From Neckera pumila (Eukaryota > Streptophyta > Bryopsida > Hypnales > Neckeraceae), in assembly GCA_963969595.1 (NCBI GenBank), contig OZ018408.1:45819022-45883021 (forward strand): a stretch of 64,000 nucleotides of DNA, given 5' to 3'. Numbering within the stretch: position 1 is the stretch's first letter; every line of letters starts with the position of its first letter. Both the position numbers and the translations under genes were made by a program. Shown here one piece after another: positions 1 through 11,445 of this stretch. Under the pieces are notes generated by a model, which was given only the letters and a program-made list of their open reading frames with translations, did not search any database and was not told the DNA's origin.

Positions 1-418
1 GGCAACCTTCTACAGACGAAGGTACTGCACTCTGAAGTCATAAAATCGGAATTAAAAATAGCTAATCAATTAGTTACTTTGACTTGCTTGATTGATTGAG
101 TTTTATTTCTTGAACCTTGGCATTGCATTAGTAGTCTATTAGACTGTTACACTACACAGCATTTTCTGCTGCATCTTTAGCTTGTGGTTCCTTGTGCTTT
201 GTTCATGTGTATATTTTTCTTTTTTAGTGGGTTTCAAACTATCCCCTCAAAAGGCTTTCTAAAAATAAAAATAAAAATACCCCTAAAAAGGGACATACGA
301 AGATCTGCAATAGAAACTATTATAAATACCTTATCATTAACGATATAATTCATCGTATAAATCACACATAACAATGATACACCAACGTACCATTTCAAAC
401 CCGAAACACAAATAAACA
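1..418. other. AT-rich DNA, no feature seen
   Basis: Ordinary AT-rich sequence with short A and T runs. Both strands are broken by stops and I see no domain, tRNA or repeat I can name. It ends where the first TACGTA-rich tract begins. Confidence 0.5.
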
Positions 419-918
419 TAATATATGTACGTTATGTATACGTATCAATAACGTATACATAACCGTACGTATAACATATCCGTAACGTATTACCGTTATA
501 TATACGTATAACCATATATATACGTATATATATGTTACGTATTTACATATACATATACGTATATATGTAAATATATGATACGATATATATGTTATGTATG
601 CTATACGGTATGTTAATATGTATACGTATATACATATGTACCTATATATATCGTATATATATAGGTATACGTATATACGTACATATACGTATACGTATAT
701 GTATACATATCGTTATAATATACGGGTACGTACCATATATTATATATACGTATCATTATACGTAACGTATAATACATAACGTATAATTACGTTATTACGG
801 GTATCGTGAATGTATTATCCGTGTTTATTACGTATATGTTGTCTATATATAATGTCGTATATACGTATGTATAGACGGTTAATATACAGTACTAGATATA
901 TGCGTATCTAGTTATATG
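419..918. repeat. TACGTA-rich tract 1
   Basis: Low-complexity DNA made almost wholly of alternating pyrimidine-purine steps (TA, AC-GT, CG), full of ACGT and TATATA words and short palindromes. Nearly every C lies in an ACGT-like context, so CpG is frequent here while the flanks are CpG-poor. Open frames here rich in Tyr, Ile, Thr and Arg follow from the composition and are not genes. It is the first of eight such tracts in the window. Confidence 0.9.
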
Positions 919-1339
919 TTTGAGTCTTCTTGTTTGTTGATCTTGACTGCTACAAAGTACTACAAGGGCCACTGAGAGTAGAAAATAATAGAAAAGGGGT
1001 CTGTGGATTTTTTCATTTTTAATAATTCAAAAAAAATTCAAAAAATTATTTAAAAGAAAACAATTTTGCTAAAGAAGTTTGTGTTCACATTGCACCAAAA
1101 AACTCATGTAGGAAAAATTCTCCCTCTTCGTAGCCTTTGCACAAAGGAGGTTCACTTTGACCCCATGTGTGCAACTGACATGTTGCTATTTTCATAAAAT
1201 CTCAGCATAAGTCTTTGTAATGCTAGTAGACCTCCAACATGTCCAATTTGTGACTTCAAATTCGCATTTTTGGGTCAAAAATAGGACTATAAACCTCCAA
1301 AATGGCTAAGGTAGACACCCAATTGGGGGCAGGTTAAAA

Positions 1340-1876
1340 ATAATAAACTAAGTTGAAAAAATTTGAAAAAATCACTCAAAGTTTGAAACTTTTGTTTGTA
1401 CCTTCATTCCAAATTTCAAGCCAAACGGACCAAGGATGCAAAAGTTATGAGCAAAAAACCACCTGTTGGAGGTCAAGGGGACATCCAAAAAGGACAAGTG
1501 TTTCTTGCAATCACCCAAGGGAGGGATTCAAAAAAAATTCCCTCAACTTTCAACTCAAATCTTCAACATAAAAAATTTTAACTTCAAACTTGATAGTGTA
1601 AATAATTTAAGTTAAGAAGATTCAAAGCCAAAAAATCTAGTCAAGGAATGTGCAAAAAAACTTTTTTTCTTCACTTTAGACACATATACCTTGTAAATTA
1701 TGTGGTCAAAGTTTTTGAAATTTGTTCTACACATTTTTATACTAATCTAGTACAAGATCCTATAGTTAGATATGCAAAAAAAATGAAAGTTTTGAAAGTT
1801 TTGCACCTTACACTAGAAATAGCAGTTTTGAGTGGTTTTTGATAGAAAAAAGGCCTTGGGACTTGAGGGATTATGC
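1340..1876 (+). mobile_element. Degenerate TTAA/TIR element, right part
   Basis: From about 1600 this aligns by eye with the right half of the element at 61646-62577. Shared words include AAGATTCAAAGCCAAAAAAT, a stretch ending in a pyrimidine-rich TTCTTCACTTTA, and a final GTTTTGAGTGG. The end reads GGGACTTGAGGGATTA, a decayed form of the right terminus GGTCCTTTAGGGGTTAA. The left end is not recognisable. No protein is encoded; the frames here are shadows. Confidence 0.6.
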
Positions 1877-4800
1877 AGTGCCAATTGACGTACTCAACCT
1901 TCCTTTCATTCATTCATAAAAGCCTTCTCCCCTTTTGGCAATAAAATTTTAGAAATAATTGCACAATGCTCTTAGGTTCCACCTTCACAACACGGGTAGA
2001 ATCTGACTTAGAAGCACTCCCAAAGGCAAGCATTCATCAAAACCAGATGCTCCTCAAAGCTCACACTTGCTGAGGAAATGTCATCAAATTTTAACCCCGG
2101 ATTTCATTTAAGGTAACTACACCTAAAATGGCACAAATAACCAGTTCAACATGGTTCCCATTATTATATTGAATTTTTTTGTGAAGTCAAGTTAACAATC
2201 AAAAGAGGATTCTAGATTCTCTTAGGATAAATTTTTTGGACATTGTATGAATAAACTACAAATTTCTAAAGTGCCTAAAATAGGTGTACCTAAAACCAAT
2301 CATAGAATTTCATGAATAGTGGGAGTACATTTTAGGCAAGAATATCCACTGTGCGATTTTAGCAAGCGTGCAATTTTAGGTGTAGATATCTCATTTGCTT
2401 ACAAAAACCAAGAGTATTCATTGGAGGTCAAATTATTGTACAAGACCTGCCCTTTCCACACCAAATTTCAAAAATGAACATCTACATTTTGGTCTTACAC
2501 AAAAGGGTCTCCAGTCATCCATCTTGCACTTAGTATCCACAATGTCCTTTTAGGTTTAATGTTTCTTTGATCTTGTAGCAGTTGGGAGCTCTCTCTAGAT
2601 TGAATTAATTTTAAATGTTAACATGGAAGGAAATTTTAACCTAAGGTAGGGCACCTCCAAATGCACCACTAGTCCTAAATTGCCATGTTCATTCTGAGTA
2701 CATCCCCAAAATCAATTATGTACCTATGTAGAAGAATTTGTTTTAGAACCAATTTTTGTTCCTTCATAACTTTTGCATACATAATCCAAATGTTACTTTC
2801 TTTGGTGCATTAAAACCACCTTTTACTTGCCTAATAAGAAAGTGTAAAAATTTGACTAGTCTAATAATAGTAACTAGGCATAGTAGCAAAAAGTGGTGGT
2901 TTAGGGAATACCCACCTTATTTGCAAGTGTCCTTCCCAAGATGCCTAATAAGGTTTGTTGAATTAGAGCCCCCAAGTCCATGTTGCAACGTCACTTAGTG
3001 TAAACATTTGAATAGATTATTGACCATCTTCTAGAAGATTGTTTTTTCCAGCTTTTCTCTCCTGTTTCTACAACTTTTCATAATCACAAATTCTTTAATA
3101 ATCAAAATATTAGACACTGAAAGTATCTAAAACTTTGTATATTCATCTAGCATTGTCACAAAAAATGTGTTGAAGAAATTTTTAGGAATGAGTGCAAATC
3201 CATGTTTTGGTATAGAAATGACTTGTAGCACTTGACATCTAAGTCATGTGGAAATTTGGGTTGTAAAAGTTGTGTTGCAATTGGTGCATTTAGAGGTGTT
3301 GCTTTGAATTCTATCACTTTCGAAACAGGAAATGGAGGCTAAACTTTTCATGATTTCAAATTAGAAGATCTACATTCATGAACAATAAAATTGAAGCACC
3401 AGACTCACATTCATGACAAATGAATCCAAACAATAAAAATGAACTATATAAATTTGCCACATTTTTCAGGAGTTCTTTGGATTCTTTTGGGCAGTTTACT
3501 GTTACTAATAGTATGCCATTAGGTTGTTGGAACATACTTCACAGCCCTCTGGCTTTGAACCCTAACAAATCAGCCTTCTTCATAAATGAGGATAAATTTG
3601 TGGATGGCAGTAGAAGCAAAAAGGGAACCCATTCTACAGTGATCCAGAAACACTGCCCTAACCTCGACCCGTCATTGCTAGGGCAAAACAGAGAAATTTC
3701 AGCCATAGTAAAATAGGGTGCTCGTGCTGCCCTTCGAGCAAACAAATCAACATATGTTGGAATAATTTATTTTTTCTATGAGTCCAAATGGTTTGTCCTA
3801 ACACTTATGGATGTGCAAATTCAAACATAATGTTTCTATTTTCTATAATCTAAAAGGTGAGTCATTATGGTGGTTCACAATAATCCATAACAATCCCATA
3901 TTATGGGAAGTGCCTTGCTCAAACTTTGTTGTAACTTTCAAAGTATTCATTTTTGGTTTTTATATAAATTAACAAAACAAAGGTAAAAATGTCTATTTTC
4001 TACTTCATCTCAAACTTTTAAAAAAAACTCAAAATTTATGGGTGATTGCAATTCAAAATTCCATATATTGGAATCTAAATAATATAGTATTGCATGTCAA
4101 TTTTTTTCTTTTATTTGTAATTGTTTTTTTAATTAAACTTAATAATATTTTTCATCTAATCTTATATTTATGATAAAATCACATATATTTCTTATATATA
4201 TTCTTAAAAGCACATAATTGTGAGCTTTCAATTTGTTACATTAGACTGAGAGTCTTTTTTTTTCACTTTTTTAATTTAACTTAGCATTTATGTACAAAAA
4301 ACTCTAAAAAGAGTGTAAATCCAAAATATATAGGTGACATGGCAATATAGTATTTGGTCCAAATTAGAGTATTTTACCTAAAATCATCCAAAAGTCTACC
4401 TATAAATAGGCTAAAAATTGAAAATTAGTAGGAAACTAGGAATTAGGAAATTTGAGTGATATGGCCCAAAATAGCCTAAACCTATCTTGCATGTGATTAA
4501 GTCTAGATAAGTTGGCTTGAAAGAATCTCAATGAGAATCTTAAGTCAATTTCCAAAGATAAATTTTAGTTTCTCCATTATATCAAAAAAATAGTAGAAAT
4601 CCCAATTGTTAGTTTACAGAAATTACTGCCTTAAGACGTAGGGTTGCTAGCGTGTGAGCCTGTAAGCGTGAGCTTGTGAGCACGTGAGCCTGTGAGCGGG
4701 TAATTTTTTTTGAAAAAAAAAATGATGGACCTATGACCGTGGATGTAGGTAAATTTAAGTTTTAGGACTTAGGATTTATTTTCACAAAATTTTAGTCACT

Positions 4801-5418
4801 TACAAACATTTTATAAGAACCTGAACTGTAACAATTAAATTAACATGATCAAAATTTTATGTCCAAGTATTTGTTGAAAAAAATACCTTTGAGAGCATAT
4901 AGGATTTTCTAGAAATAAGAAAACAAAACTAAAATAAACCAAAAATAAGGCATTTGCAACTTTGAAGGATTTTGAGGTCTTGAGATTTAACAAAAAAAAG
5001 GAAATCAAAACTACTTCAAAATTTTAGATGTAGGTTTTAGAATTTTCTACTTGTACATTTGTGGAGGATATAAAAAGTAAAGTTGAAAATCATTAAATTC
5101 ATTTGCTCAATAGTTTAAACACGTTTCTACATACTTAAAGATTTTTTGAAATTTAGGGAAAGAAATGATACAATGAAAACAAGAAACTCTATGAACAAGT
5201 TTTTTGTTAAGGATTTAGGGTCAAAACAAAAAAATTATTACAATGAACAATAATGCAATTATAAAGCACTATTTAAATTTTTTGTTTCTTTACAACAATT
5301 CAAAAATATATAGAGGAAGAAATGACACCCAAAATGTAGCCATAAAACACACAAATCCAATAATAGTGAAAGTCAATACATAATAGTTTGATTCAGGAGA
5401 TATGTCAATCTCATGAAT
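1877..5418. other. AT-rich intergenic DNA
   Basis: About 3.5 kb without a recognisable gene. It has long A/T runs and scattered frames under 100 codons with no domain signature. The ORF at 3420-3716 has no homology I recognise. The only ordered structure is the 8 bp minisatellite near 4650. Confidence 0.45.
4650..4699. repeat. Short 8 bp minisatellite, TGAGC-N3 unit
   Basis: Six successive, slightly diverged units of the form TGAGC followed by three variable bases (CTG, TTG, ACG, CTG, GGG). The stretch is clearly more GC-rich than its surroundings. No coding meaning is apparent. Confidence 0.7.
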
Positions 5419-6353
5419 CTAAGTCGCAGTGGACTTGGTTGTAGAATCATGTGTCGTAGATGACTCAGAAGTCTCTTCACCCTCAGACGCTGACCTATCT
5501 AGAAATTCTAAAACATTTAAAGCATATGTATGTTTACGGGGTTTAGGTTTAGAATAACCAAACTCTACATATGTCGATGCCATCTGCTCGGCATACACAG
5601 GAAGATCAAAAGACTTCTCAGGACTCAAAAGAAGACTTTGTCTCTTTGTCGATGCATGTGCGTGCATCACTTCTTCACATCTGAAAATACAAATGAAATA
5701 ATGTTAGATTCATACAATATCAGTATTAGGTTGTAGTACAACAATTTTAAAATGTTGAAACTTACTTACGAGGTCTATTCTTCCAAACAAACTTTCGAGG
5801 CACCACAGTCACAGCATCCGGATCTTGTGAAGATTCAACTGGCGGTGATGCATGTGTAACTTCAGCTGCCAGTATAGCCGGAATCATCTTCTTCATGGGT
5901 TGAAGGACCGCGTCAAAAATGTCTTTATCTGCCTCCAAAGCCACAATGTGGCGTCCAGTGCCGCGACATGCTGTAATAGACGCCCTTGTGATAAACAATA
6001 TGCAATTCATTAGTTCAAGATTTCATAAAATGAATTATAAATTCAATGTACAATCATTTACTTCAGAATTTACCTGTAGATGCTGTGCAATCCAAAACCA
6101 AATCTCCTTCTTCAGTAGTCCCTTCTATGAAGAATTGCAAGAACCTAGTGTCCTTTTCACGAGCTCCCCGCCAAGGCTTGGATGTTGCCTCATTCATCAA
6201 TTGGGTATCTTCGCTGGTCCAATTCATGTACATGTCATCTTTCCAAAGGTCCACTCTTGCCTTTACCATTGCCTCCGACCGCTTGTATTCAAACTGTGCT
6301 TTTTTTTTCTTGGTAATATCCTTCACCAAGACGATGATTCCAAACTTCAATGT
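5419..6353 (-). pseudogene. 5'-truncated N4/N6-type DNA methyltransferase copy
   Basis: Three minus-strand exons are homologous to the last four exons of the gene at 34553-36930. Exon 6353-6074 carries SKPWRGAREKD and ends in VLDCTASTG, the cofactor (motif I) loop of beta-class N4/N6 methyltransferases. Exon 5985-5770 carries GRHIVALEADKDIFD, the strand after motif I. Exon 5680-5419 carries SPEKSFDLPVYAEQMA and an acidic Ser/Thr tail. The first exon corresponds to exons 3 and 4 of the other copy joined without an intron. Exons with the GD-xxL and xxPY catalytic region are absent; upstream sequence to 6800 shows none. The expected acceptor before 5985 reads CACAA|GGG where the other copy has CACAG|GGG. 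The last intron joins phase 1 to a phase-2 exon, so the frame does not carry through. I call it a pseudogene; family membership is secure, functional loss is inferred. Confidence 0.75.
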
Positions 6354-6439
6354 CTGCAAGCATTAATACAATCTTACAAATTAGAAATAGCTACTTCAAA
6401 AGAATATCCAATTTGTAAGCAAGTCATTAACATTTGAAA

Positions 6440-6841
6440 ATAGGTATGAATCAAAGTTTCATTTATAGGCAAAAGTATTTTCTAAGAGAACCATAATCTT
6501 AAAAACTTATTTTGAGTTTTTGTGTTTTTTTTGGTGTAGCCCTCCTTTTGAGCTCAAGATGGCATAATTGTTTCTCCTTGGCACCAACTAAAATAAAAGT
6601 TATATCTCCATAAAGCAAATGTATATTTCTATCTTTGAAAAAACTTTCAAAAAAACAAGTCAAAAATTAAGATCAGTGATACCATATTATTGTGTTTTCT
6701 TTTCCTATGTAACCTCTAGTTTGAATTTGTATGGTTACAATTCAAAAAAAATTGATAAAACTTACTCAAAATGCTAAATTTTGTTCAAAATAGAGCAAAT
6801 TTCAAGAATCTCAAAAAAGGCCTTTGGCATTTAGGGGTTAA
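6440..6841 (+). mobile_element. End of a degenerate TTAA/TIR element
   Basis: The right edge reads GGCATTTAGGGGTTAA, ending in TTAA at 6838-6841. This matches the right terminus of the dispersed family (GGTCCTTTAGGGGTTAA). The interior is AT-rich and too diverged for me to place the left end. Confidence 0.4.
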
Positions 6842-6904
6842 CTCTCAAATCTTGACTTGTCAGATCTTGATATTTTTTCCGAACCCTAAACAACAAGGAT
6901 TTGG

Positions 6905-7330
6905 TGGAAGTTGCGGCGCGGTGAGTCACTGCTGTTGCGGCGCGGATTTCGACTTTTGTTGCGGTGCGGTGAGTCACTACTCATTTCTGTTGCGTAGTGG
7001 GATTTTGGATCTCAGGTGTCTCTGCTTGCCGGCTTGCTCAAGTCTCCATGTTGCTGTGATGCGACGGGAAATTCGCCTAATTATGTTCTTAGTTGCTGCT
7101 CCTATTGTTTCGCGATTTTTTTGTCTGGAGAGGCTTTTAGGGTTTAGGGAAGCATCGACGTTGCGATGGGACGCAACTGATGCTGCATTATCAATTTCAG
7201 AGTTCGGTGACTCCGGTGGACGTGAGAGACAGTTGGATCAGCTGCATGTTAGTTTTTGCGATTTAGTCTGTTAATTTGTTGTATACCAACTAATCAGGTG
7301 CTTCGTAGGTGCAAATTGCGAAGTTTTCAC
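6905..7330 (+). other. GC-richer, CpG-containing segment before ORF copy 1
   Basis: Composition shifts abruptly from AT-rich to CpG-containing DNA. It contains a diverged direct repeat with GTTGCGGCGCGG and GTTGCGGTGCGGTGAGTCAC. The open frame across it has no recognisable domain. It could be a promoter or 5' leader for the ORF starting at 8140, or an unrelated insertion. A different GC-rich segment precedes the second ORF copy. Confidence 0.4.
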
Positions 7331-7591
7331 GTGGGCCTTCTACCTCCACGCGGCTTCGCTATCGGTCACCCAGGAGTATTTAGCCTTACAAGGTGGGAGC
7401 TGTTAAACTAGGCGCTAAAGCATGGCTTTTTTTCCTGTTAAATTTTGACAATCGATAGAGCGTGAAAACCCGACCATCGATGGACTGAGCGGATTAACCA
7501 ACCAAACAAGGTTCAAATCTCTCGGTCTATTAGGATTGCTCAAATAGAACCATCTGCAATATTTGGCACTCAAATGGAACGTCATATTGGT

Positions 7592-7675
7592 ATGACCAGC
7601 TATCAGAAAAAGAACTGCAATCGCTAAATGATGGTGCGCTGTATCAGTTAACCATAAACCTCCAGTAATTGGGAC
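7592..7675 (-). pseudogene. psaA: Nuclear fragment of plastid psaA (NUPT)
   Basis: On the minus strand this encodes [18 protein letters not shown] and continues to [10 protein letters not shown] recognise this as the histidine-rich transmembrane segment of the photosystem I P700 apoprotein PsaA. The similarity stops after AGH, where PsaA would continue with MYRTNWG; here the frame runs into unrelated sequence. The piece is about 84 bp, with no start, no further PSI sequence and no plastid neighbour I can identify. It is therefore a plastid-to-nucleus insertion fragment and not a gene. The near-perfect protein match suggests a fairly recent transfer. Confidence 0.8.
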
Positions 7676-7851
7676 AGCGTATTTGTGCATTCGTGTGACG
7701 GAGACGGTTTAATGTGGTGGAGGTTGGGAATGAGTAGCAATTTGACCTAGTTATTGATGTGTGTAGTTTGGATTTTGTTGCAATTCGATGGCAGTGTGAT
7801 GCTATAAGCATACGGTGTGTATGAACATCAATTCCTGACCTCTTTGATCTG

Positions 7852-7947
7852 GATTGGTGGAGTGCGCAGTTGTTGGCGAGGTAGATTGGTGCAATGCGCA
7901 GTTGTTGGCGAGGTGGATTGGTGCAGTGCGCAGTTGTTGGCCAAGTG
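7852..7947 (+). repeat. Minisatellite, 3 x 32 bp
   Basis: Three near-identical 32 bp units containing GCGCAGTTGTTGGCGAGGT; the third ends in GGCCAAGT. The same array is at 13887-13982 in the second duplication copy, so it predates the duplication. Confidence 0.9.
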
Positions 7948-8139
7948 AGATCTGAACCAAGTAATTATAGTTTGTTGATGCAACTAAGAGGGAATTTGGG
8001 GGTGGGGGTAAATTAAAAGATTATTTGGTTTAGGGCTTCACAGTTGATTATTTATCTTTTACATCGTTTATTTGTTTGCTAAGTTTATCTCTTTTACATT
8101 TATCTTTTATTTTTTGTGTCTTCATCATGTTATAAAAGG

Positions 8140-9003
8140 ATGAAAGGGTCTGGGAAAGAAAACCAAGCTCAACAGAAACGGAAGGTGAATGGAGAAATCG
8201 ATCTGAAGAACGCTCCAGCTCTGAAGAGGCAAGCTGCACCAGCTGCCAAGCATCGTATTAGCCGATTTGCCAAAGGGGAAGGTACGATTCAAAAAGCAAC
8301 AGGACTTCAAGTGAGAGAGGCTTTGCGAGAGAATACTGAATCAGTAATCATACGGTCGTTGGGATCTCACGAGACCGAATTTTCCAGCCAAACTTCTACG
8401 TTTGTAGAAATGGAAGTGGGTGGTAATCAAATCACATTGCTTAATCAGAGAGTGGAATCTCTTGAAAAGCAAGTGGTGAATTTCAGTGCTCTCTGTACCT
8501 CTCTCAACAACCGAATGGATGCTATGGATTTACGTTGGAAACGTTGGGAACCTATTTTGGAACAAACCCTCACCATATGTGGCCGTGCCTTCTTCGACAA
8601 GTGCATCTCTACTTTTTGCGATGCAGCCCGAACTCATGGATACTTGCATGACGGTGACCATAGCTCCAAGATAGCATGGTTGGATTCGGCAGAAGCGGCC
8701 AAGTTTGTGGCTACAAGTCAGTATTCGATGGTGATCTTTGCCAAGACTATTCGTATCACTCCTCAAATTCTAGAGAGGATGAAAAAGTTTAAACATCTCT
8801 CAAGTGCAATTTCCAAGACCTATGCCCACTCAACAACCTACTTAAACGTTGCCCTTAGTATATCAAAGAATCCAGTTTTTCAGATCCCACAGGTTTTGGA
8901 TATGTTCAAAGAGTTGTTTGCTTTATCCGCAGAAGATGTTGTGGAAGCCTTTGATACCAATTCTCTCAATCCCTTTTTCCTCAACACATTCAAAGTCTAT
9001 TAG
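8140..9003 (+). CDS. Unknown coiled-coil protein, copy 1 (287 aa)
   Basis: I start at the ATG at 8140; the frame extends upstream only to a GTG, which is unlikely as a start in a nuclear gene. The protein opens with a basic, Lys/Arg- and Ala-rich region (KRKVNGE, LKRQAAPAAKHR) resembling a nuclear-localisation region. At residues of about 90-125 there is a heptad-like stretch (ITLLNQRVESLEKQV, LNNRMDAMDLRW) suggesting a coiled coil. The mixed helical C-terminal half has LTICGRAFFDKC and AWLDSAEAAKF. I recognise no catalytic motif and no family. The ORF is uninterrupted and identical at every nucleotide to 14174-15037, while flanks differ. It could be a host gene or the accessory ORF of an unidentified element; a missing 5' exon cannot be excluded. 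Confidence 0.6.
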   Translation: MKGSGKENQAQQKRKVNGEIDLKNAPALKRQAAPAAKHRISRFAKGEGTIQKATGLQVREALRENTESVIIRSLGSHETEFSSQTSTFVEMEVGGNQITLLNQRVESLEKQVVNFSALCTSLNNRMDAMDLRWKRWEPILEQTLTICGRAFFDKCISTFCDAARTHGYLHDGDHSSKIAWLDSAEAAKFVATSQYSMVIFAKTIRITPQILERMKKFKHLSSAISKTYAHSTTYLNVALSISKNPVFQIPQVLDMFKELFALSAEDVVEAFDTNSLNPFFLNTFKVY

Positions 9004-9561
9004 TAGTTCTTCTATGATTAGTCAAGTAGTTACACATGTAGGAACAATGGCAAAGTGGTAGTAACTGTCCACAAGTGTTCAAAGCGACAAGTGTACAGAG
9101 CAACATTTTCTGATGACACTGTAATTCAAAATTTCTTGCCAACATTCAAATAACATATGAGGGCCAATAAGTGCCCCCCACAAAAACTGCAGGAGCAACC
9201 TTTACCGAGGACCCAATTTTGTTCAGCATCCCAATTACAGGAGACTGGAAGAGTAACTGGGAATCACCTATTAACTAAAGAAACACGAGCCCAAGTCAAA
9301 GGAAACAAAGACCAACAGCACCAGTTAACTTATTTCAATGGAACGTATTGGAGCCCAGCATCAAGTTGCAAAAATCTTGCTGAGATTAGGTTGAAGAAAT
9401 CTCCTCCAGGCACATTCTTCAGTTTGCATTCTTCAACAAGACAGGCATATTTGGTTCCCTGATTCTTCAAGAAAAATAAGGTTCCTCCTGTTAAAGTCCT
9501 TCTTTACTGTTTTTTGCAGCTCATCCTTCTCAGCTGAGAAAGAAACAGCTGTGCATCCAGG
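9004..9561 (+). other. 3' flank of the duplication, possible minus-strand coding relic
   Basis: On the minus strand this carries short codon-like stretches, for example EKDELQKTVKKDFNRRNLIF and, one frame away, KNVPGGDFFNLISARFLQL, separated by a stop or frameshift. I do not recognise a family. The plus-strand frame at 9157-9462 changes two residues between duplication copies and does not look like a gene. Confidence 0.3.
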
Positions 9562-10526
9562 AGCCCAGAATTTATTGCAATACTAAAGAATGTACATGAG
9601 TTGATTTGTTTGATATATCTATTGTTGTTAAAATGATGAATTACGGAACTTCTTTTCTTTAAAAATTACAAATAATACTTGGGAATTTATTAGTTTGTGT
9701 TTTTTTCTAAAATTGAACATTACTTCTAGAAGAAGTAGGAACAAACGGAAACAATGAACCTCTAAAGATCCATTGTCACTTTAGGGGCTAAAGGAGATTT
9801 TTAGGCAAGTAACTAAGGGCTGAATATTTGTTCTAATTCTTTAGAACTTTTTTGGAAGATAGAAAACTTAATAAGCTTTGTGGGAATTTAGTTGTTTTTT
9901 CAATCGGGGCCGAAGAACCAAAGATATGTCCAAAAAAGCTCAAGAGAAGGGGGGGGGGGGGGATCAAGAAACTTTTTGCAGAATTTCTAATTCATTATTT
10001 TATATTTTTCTTTCATAGATTGATTTGTTGGCTCTCTGCAAAGCTTTGATTCATTCCATTTGGATTTTCTTGAAAAGGTCATGGACAATCTTGTTTTGTT
10101 GCACTTTCAGCAAAAATGAATATTTTTTGCTCTAGCCCCTTTTTAAAAAAAATTAAAGAAATGAAGAAGTTCCATGTGGTTAAATTTTTTTTTCCAAAAC
10201 AATATCATTATTTGGATTAGTACATTTTTATTTCATATAAAAGATATTCATATTTTAGATTCCCCTTCTATATTGTATCTACTGTTATAGTTGTACACTT
10301 ATACTTTATTATTTTTTAATAATGAAAATTTAAATTTATGTTTGGTTAGACTCTAAACTCAATTGTCTATTCTAAAGATTAGGAGCTAAGAACTTTATGG
10401 TGGGGGAATATATTCATATATTCATAGAATTAGATGAATGAATTATAGAATTTTTTGTGATCACCACTCCCGATTCCCGTTTTGAAAAAAGAATCAGCAC
10501 TCCCGGATTAATGAATGAATGATAGA
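9562..10526. other. AT-rich DNA with a decayed TIR end and poly-G
   Basis: No gene seen. Near 9755-9795 two facing TIR-like words occur (AACCTCTAAAGATCC and CACTTTAGGGGCTAA), which look like a small remnant of the TTAA/TIR family. A run of 14 G lies at 9949-9962. Confidence 0.4.
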
Positions 10527-10745
10527 AAAAAGTTGGGAACACTCCCTCTCCTTCTCCCTCCAATTTTTGTTAACACTAGGAGTCTTACCACTCCCACTCC
10601 CAATGGAACTCCCAATGATAAAAAAAAATTGGAAACACTCCCTCTCCCTTTCCCTCCAATTTATTTTATCATTGGGAGTCTTACCACTCCCACTCCCAAT
10701 GGGACTGCCAATGGTTAAAAAAAATTGGGAACACTCACATCCAAC
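10527..10745. repeat. Tandem repeat, 96 bp unit, about 2.2 copies
   Basis: Successive units start near 10533, 10629 and 10725 with TTGGGAACACTC or TTGGAAACACTC, exactly 96 bp apart. Each contains CTCCCTCTCC, then CTTACCACTCCCACTCCCAA. The strand is pyrimidine-rich. Frames through it are repeat artefacts. Confidence 0.9.
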
Positions 10746-10789
10746 ATCTACTTTTTAATCCTTACACCCGTTTTTATATCAAAATATTT

Positions 10790-11445
10790 AACGATTACAT
10801 ATCACACAAAATATACAGTTACGACTACGTATATATACATCGTTATCATTATGCACGATATATATTAAACTCCCCGTATAATATATACCGTATACGGGTA
10901 TCGTCACGTACGGTATAATAACGTATAACATATATACGTATCCGTATACTATAACCGTAACCAGATACGTATATATAACAAATATATGTATCCCATATAC
11001 GTTACGTATATATATACCATACGTATATATACCTATATACGTATATACGTTAGTAACGTATATACGTATATACAATATGATATATGTATATAGGTATATC
11101 ATATATGTGTATGTATACACGTATATCATATACGTGTATGTATATATAGTGTATATATTACGTATATACACATACATGTATACTATACATATACATATAC
11201 GTTACCTATGGGTTAATATACGTGTATACGTATAACGTATAGAATATATGTTACGATACGATAGTTAATATAAACGTATGTTAACGTATATATACGTTAA
11301 CATACGTATATATGGTCACGTACGGGTTCGTATACGGATGGTATGTTACAATACGTTATAATTACCGTCAATACGGTAACATATTATCCCGTTTATGTTA
11401 CGTATCCGTTATCTATATACGGATTGTATATGTGTACATTAAGGT
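10790..11445. repeat. TACGTA-rich tract 2
   Basis: Same composition as tract 1: alternating pyrimidine-purine, ACGT- and TATA-rich, CpG-bearing. Its right edge abuts the TTAA/TIR element that follows and appears to have replaced that element's first dozen bases. Confidence 0.9.

Larger units (their letters stand above)
7742..9561 (+). repeat. Direct segmental duplication, left copy (~1.82 kb)
   Basis: Matches 13777-15596. I count about ten differences by eye: five in the 398 bp before the ORF (one a 1 bp indel), none in the ORF, five in the 558 bp after it. No terminal inverted repeats or convincing target-site duplications are visible, so a segmental duplication is likelier than a transposon. 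The copy contains a 3 x 32 bp minisatellite and the 287-codon ORF. Confidence 0.95.

Noticed and set aside
5919..6437. 172-codon plus-strand frame
   Set aside because: It is antisense to the methyltransferase exons on the minus strand, whose motifs are clear; the plus frame has none.
6771..7274. 167-codon frame with Cys-rich SCGAVSHCCCG start
   Set aside because: The Cys repeats come from GTTGCGG-type DNA repeats and no zinc-finger spacing is regular. Composition changes sharply mid-frame, crossing from an AT-rich element end into GC-rich DNA.
7455..7515. Functional tRNA gene
   Set aside because: Box A- and B-like words are only about 33 bp apart and no acceptor or anticodon stem forms.
8116..8139. 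Upstream start of the duplicated ORF at GTG
   Set aside because: A nuclear gene would use ATG; the first in-frame ATG is at 8140 (14174 in the second copy).
9157..9462. 101-codon frame (and its copy at 15191-15496) as a second gene of the duplication
   Set aside because: Two of the three differences between the copies inside it change amino acids, it has no domain, and the opposite strand looks more codon-like.
7742..9561. Duplicated block as a classical transposon
   Set aside because: No terminal inverted repeats, LTRs or matching target-site duplications at the borders of either copy.
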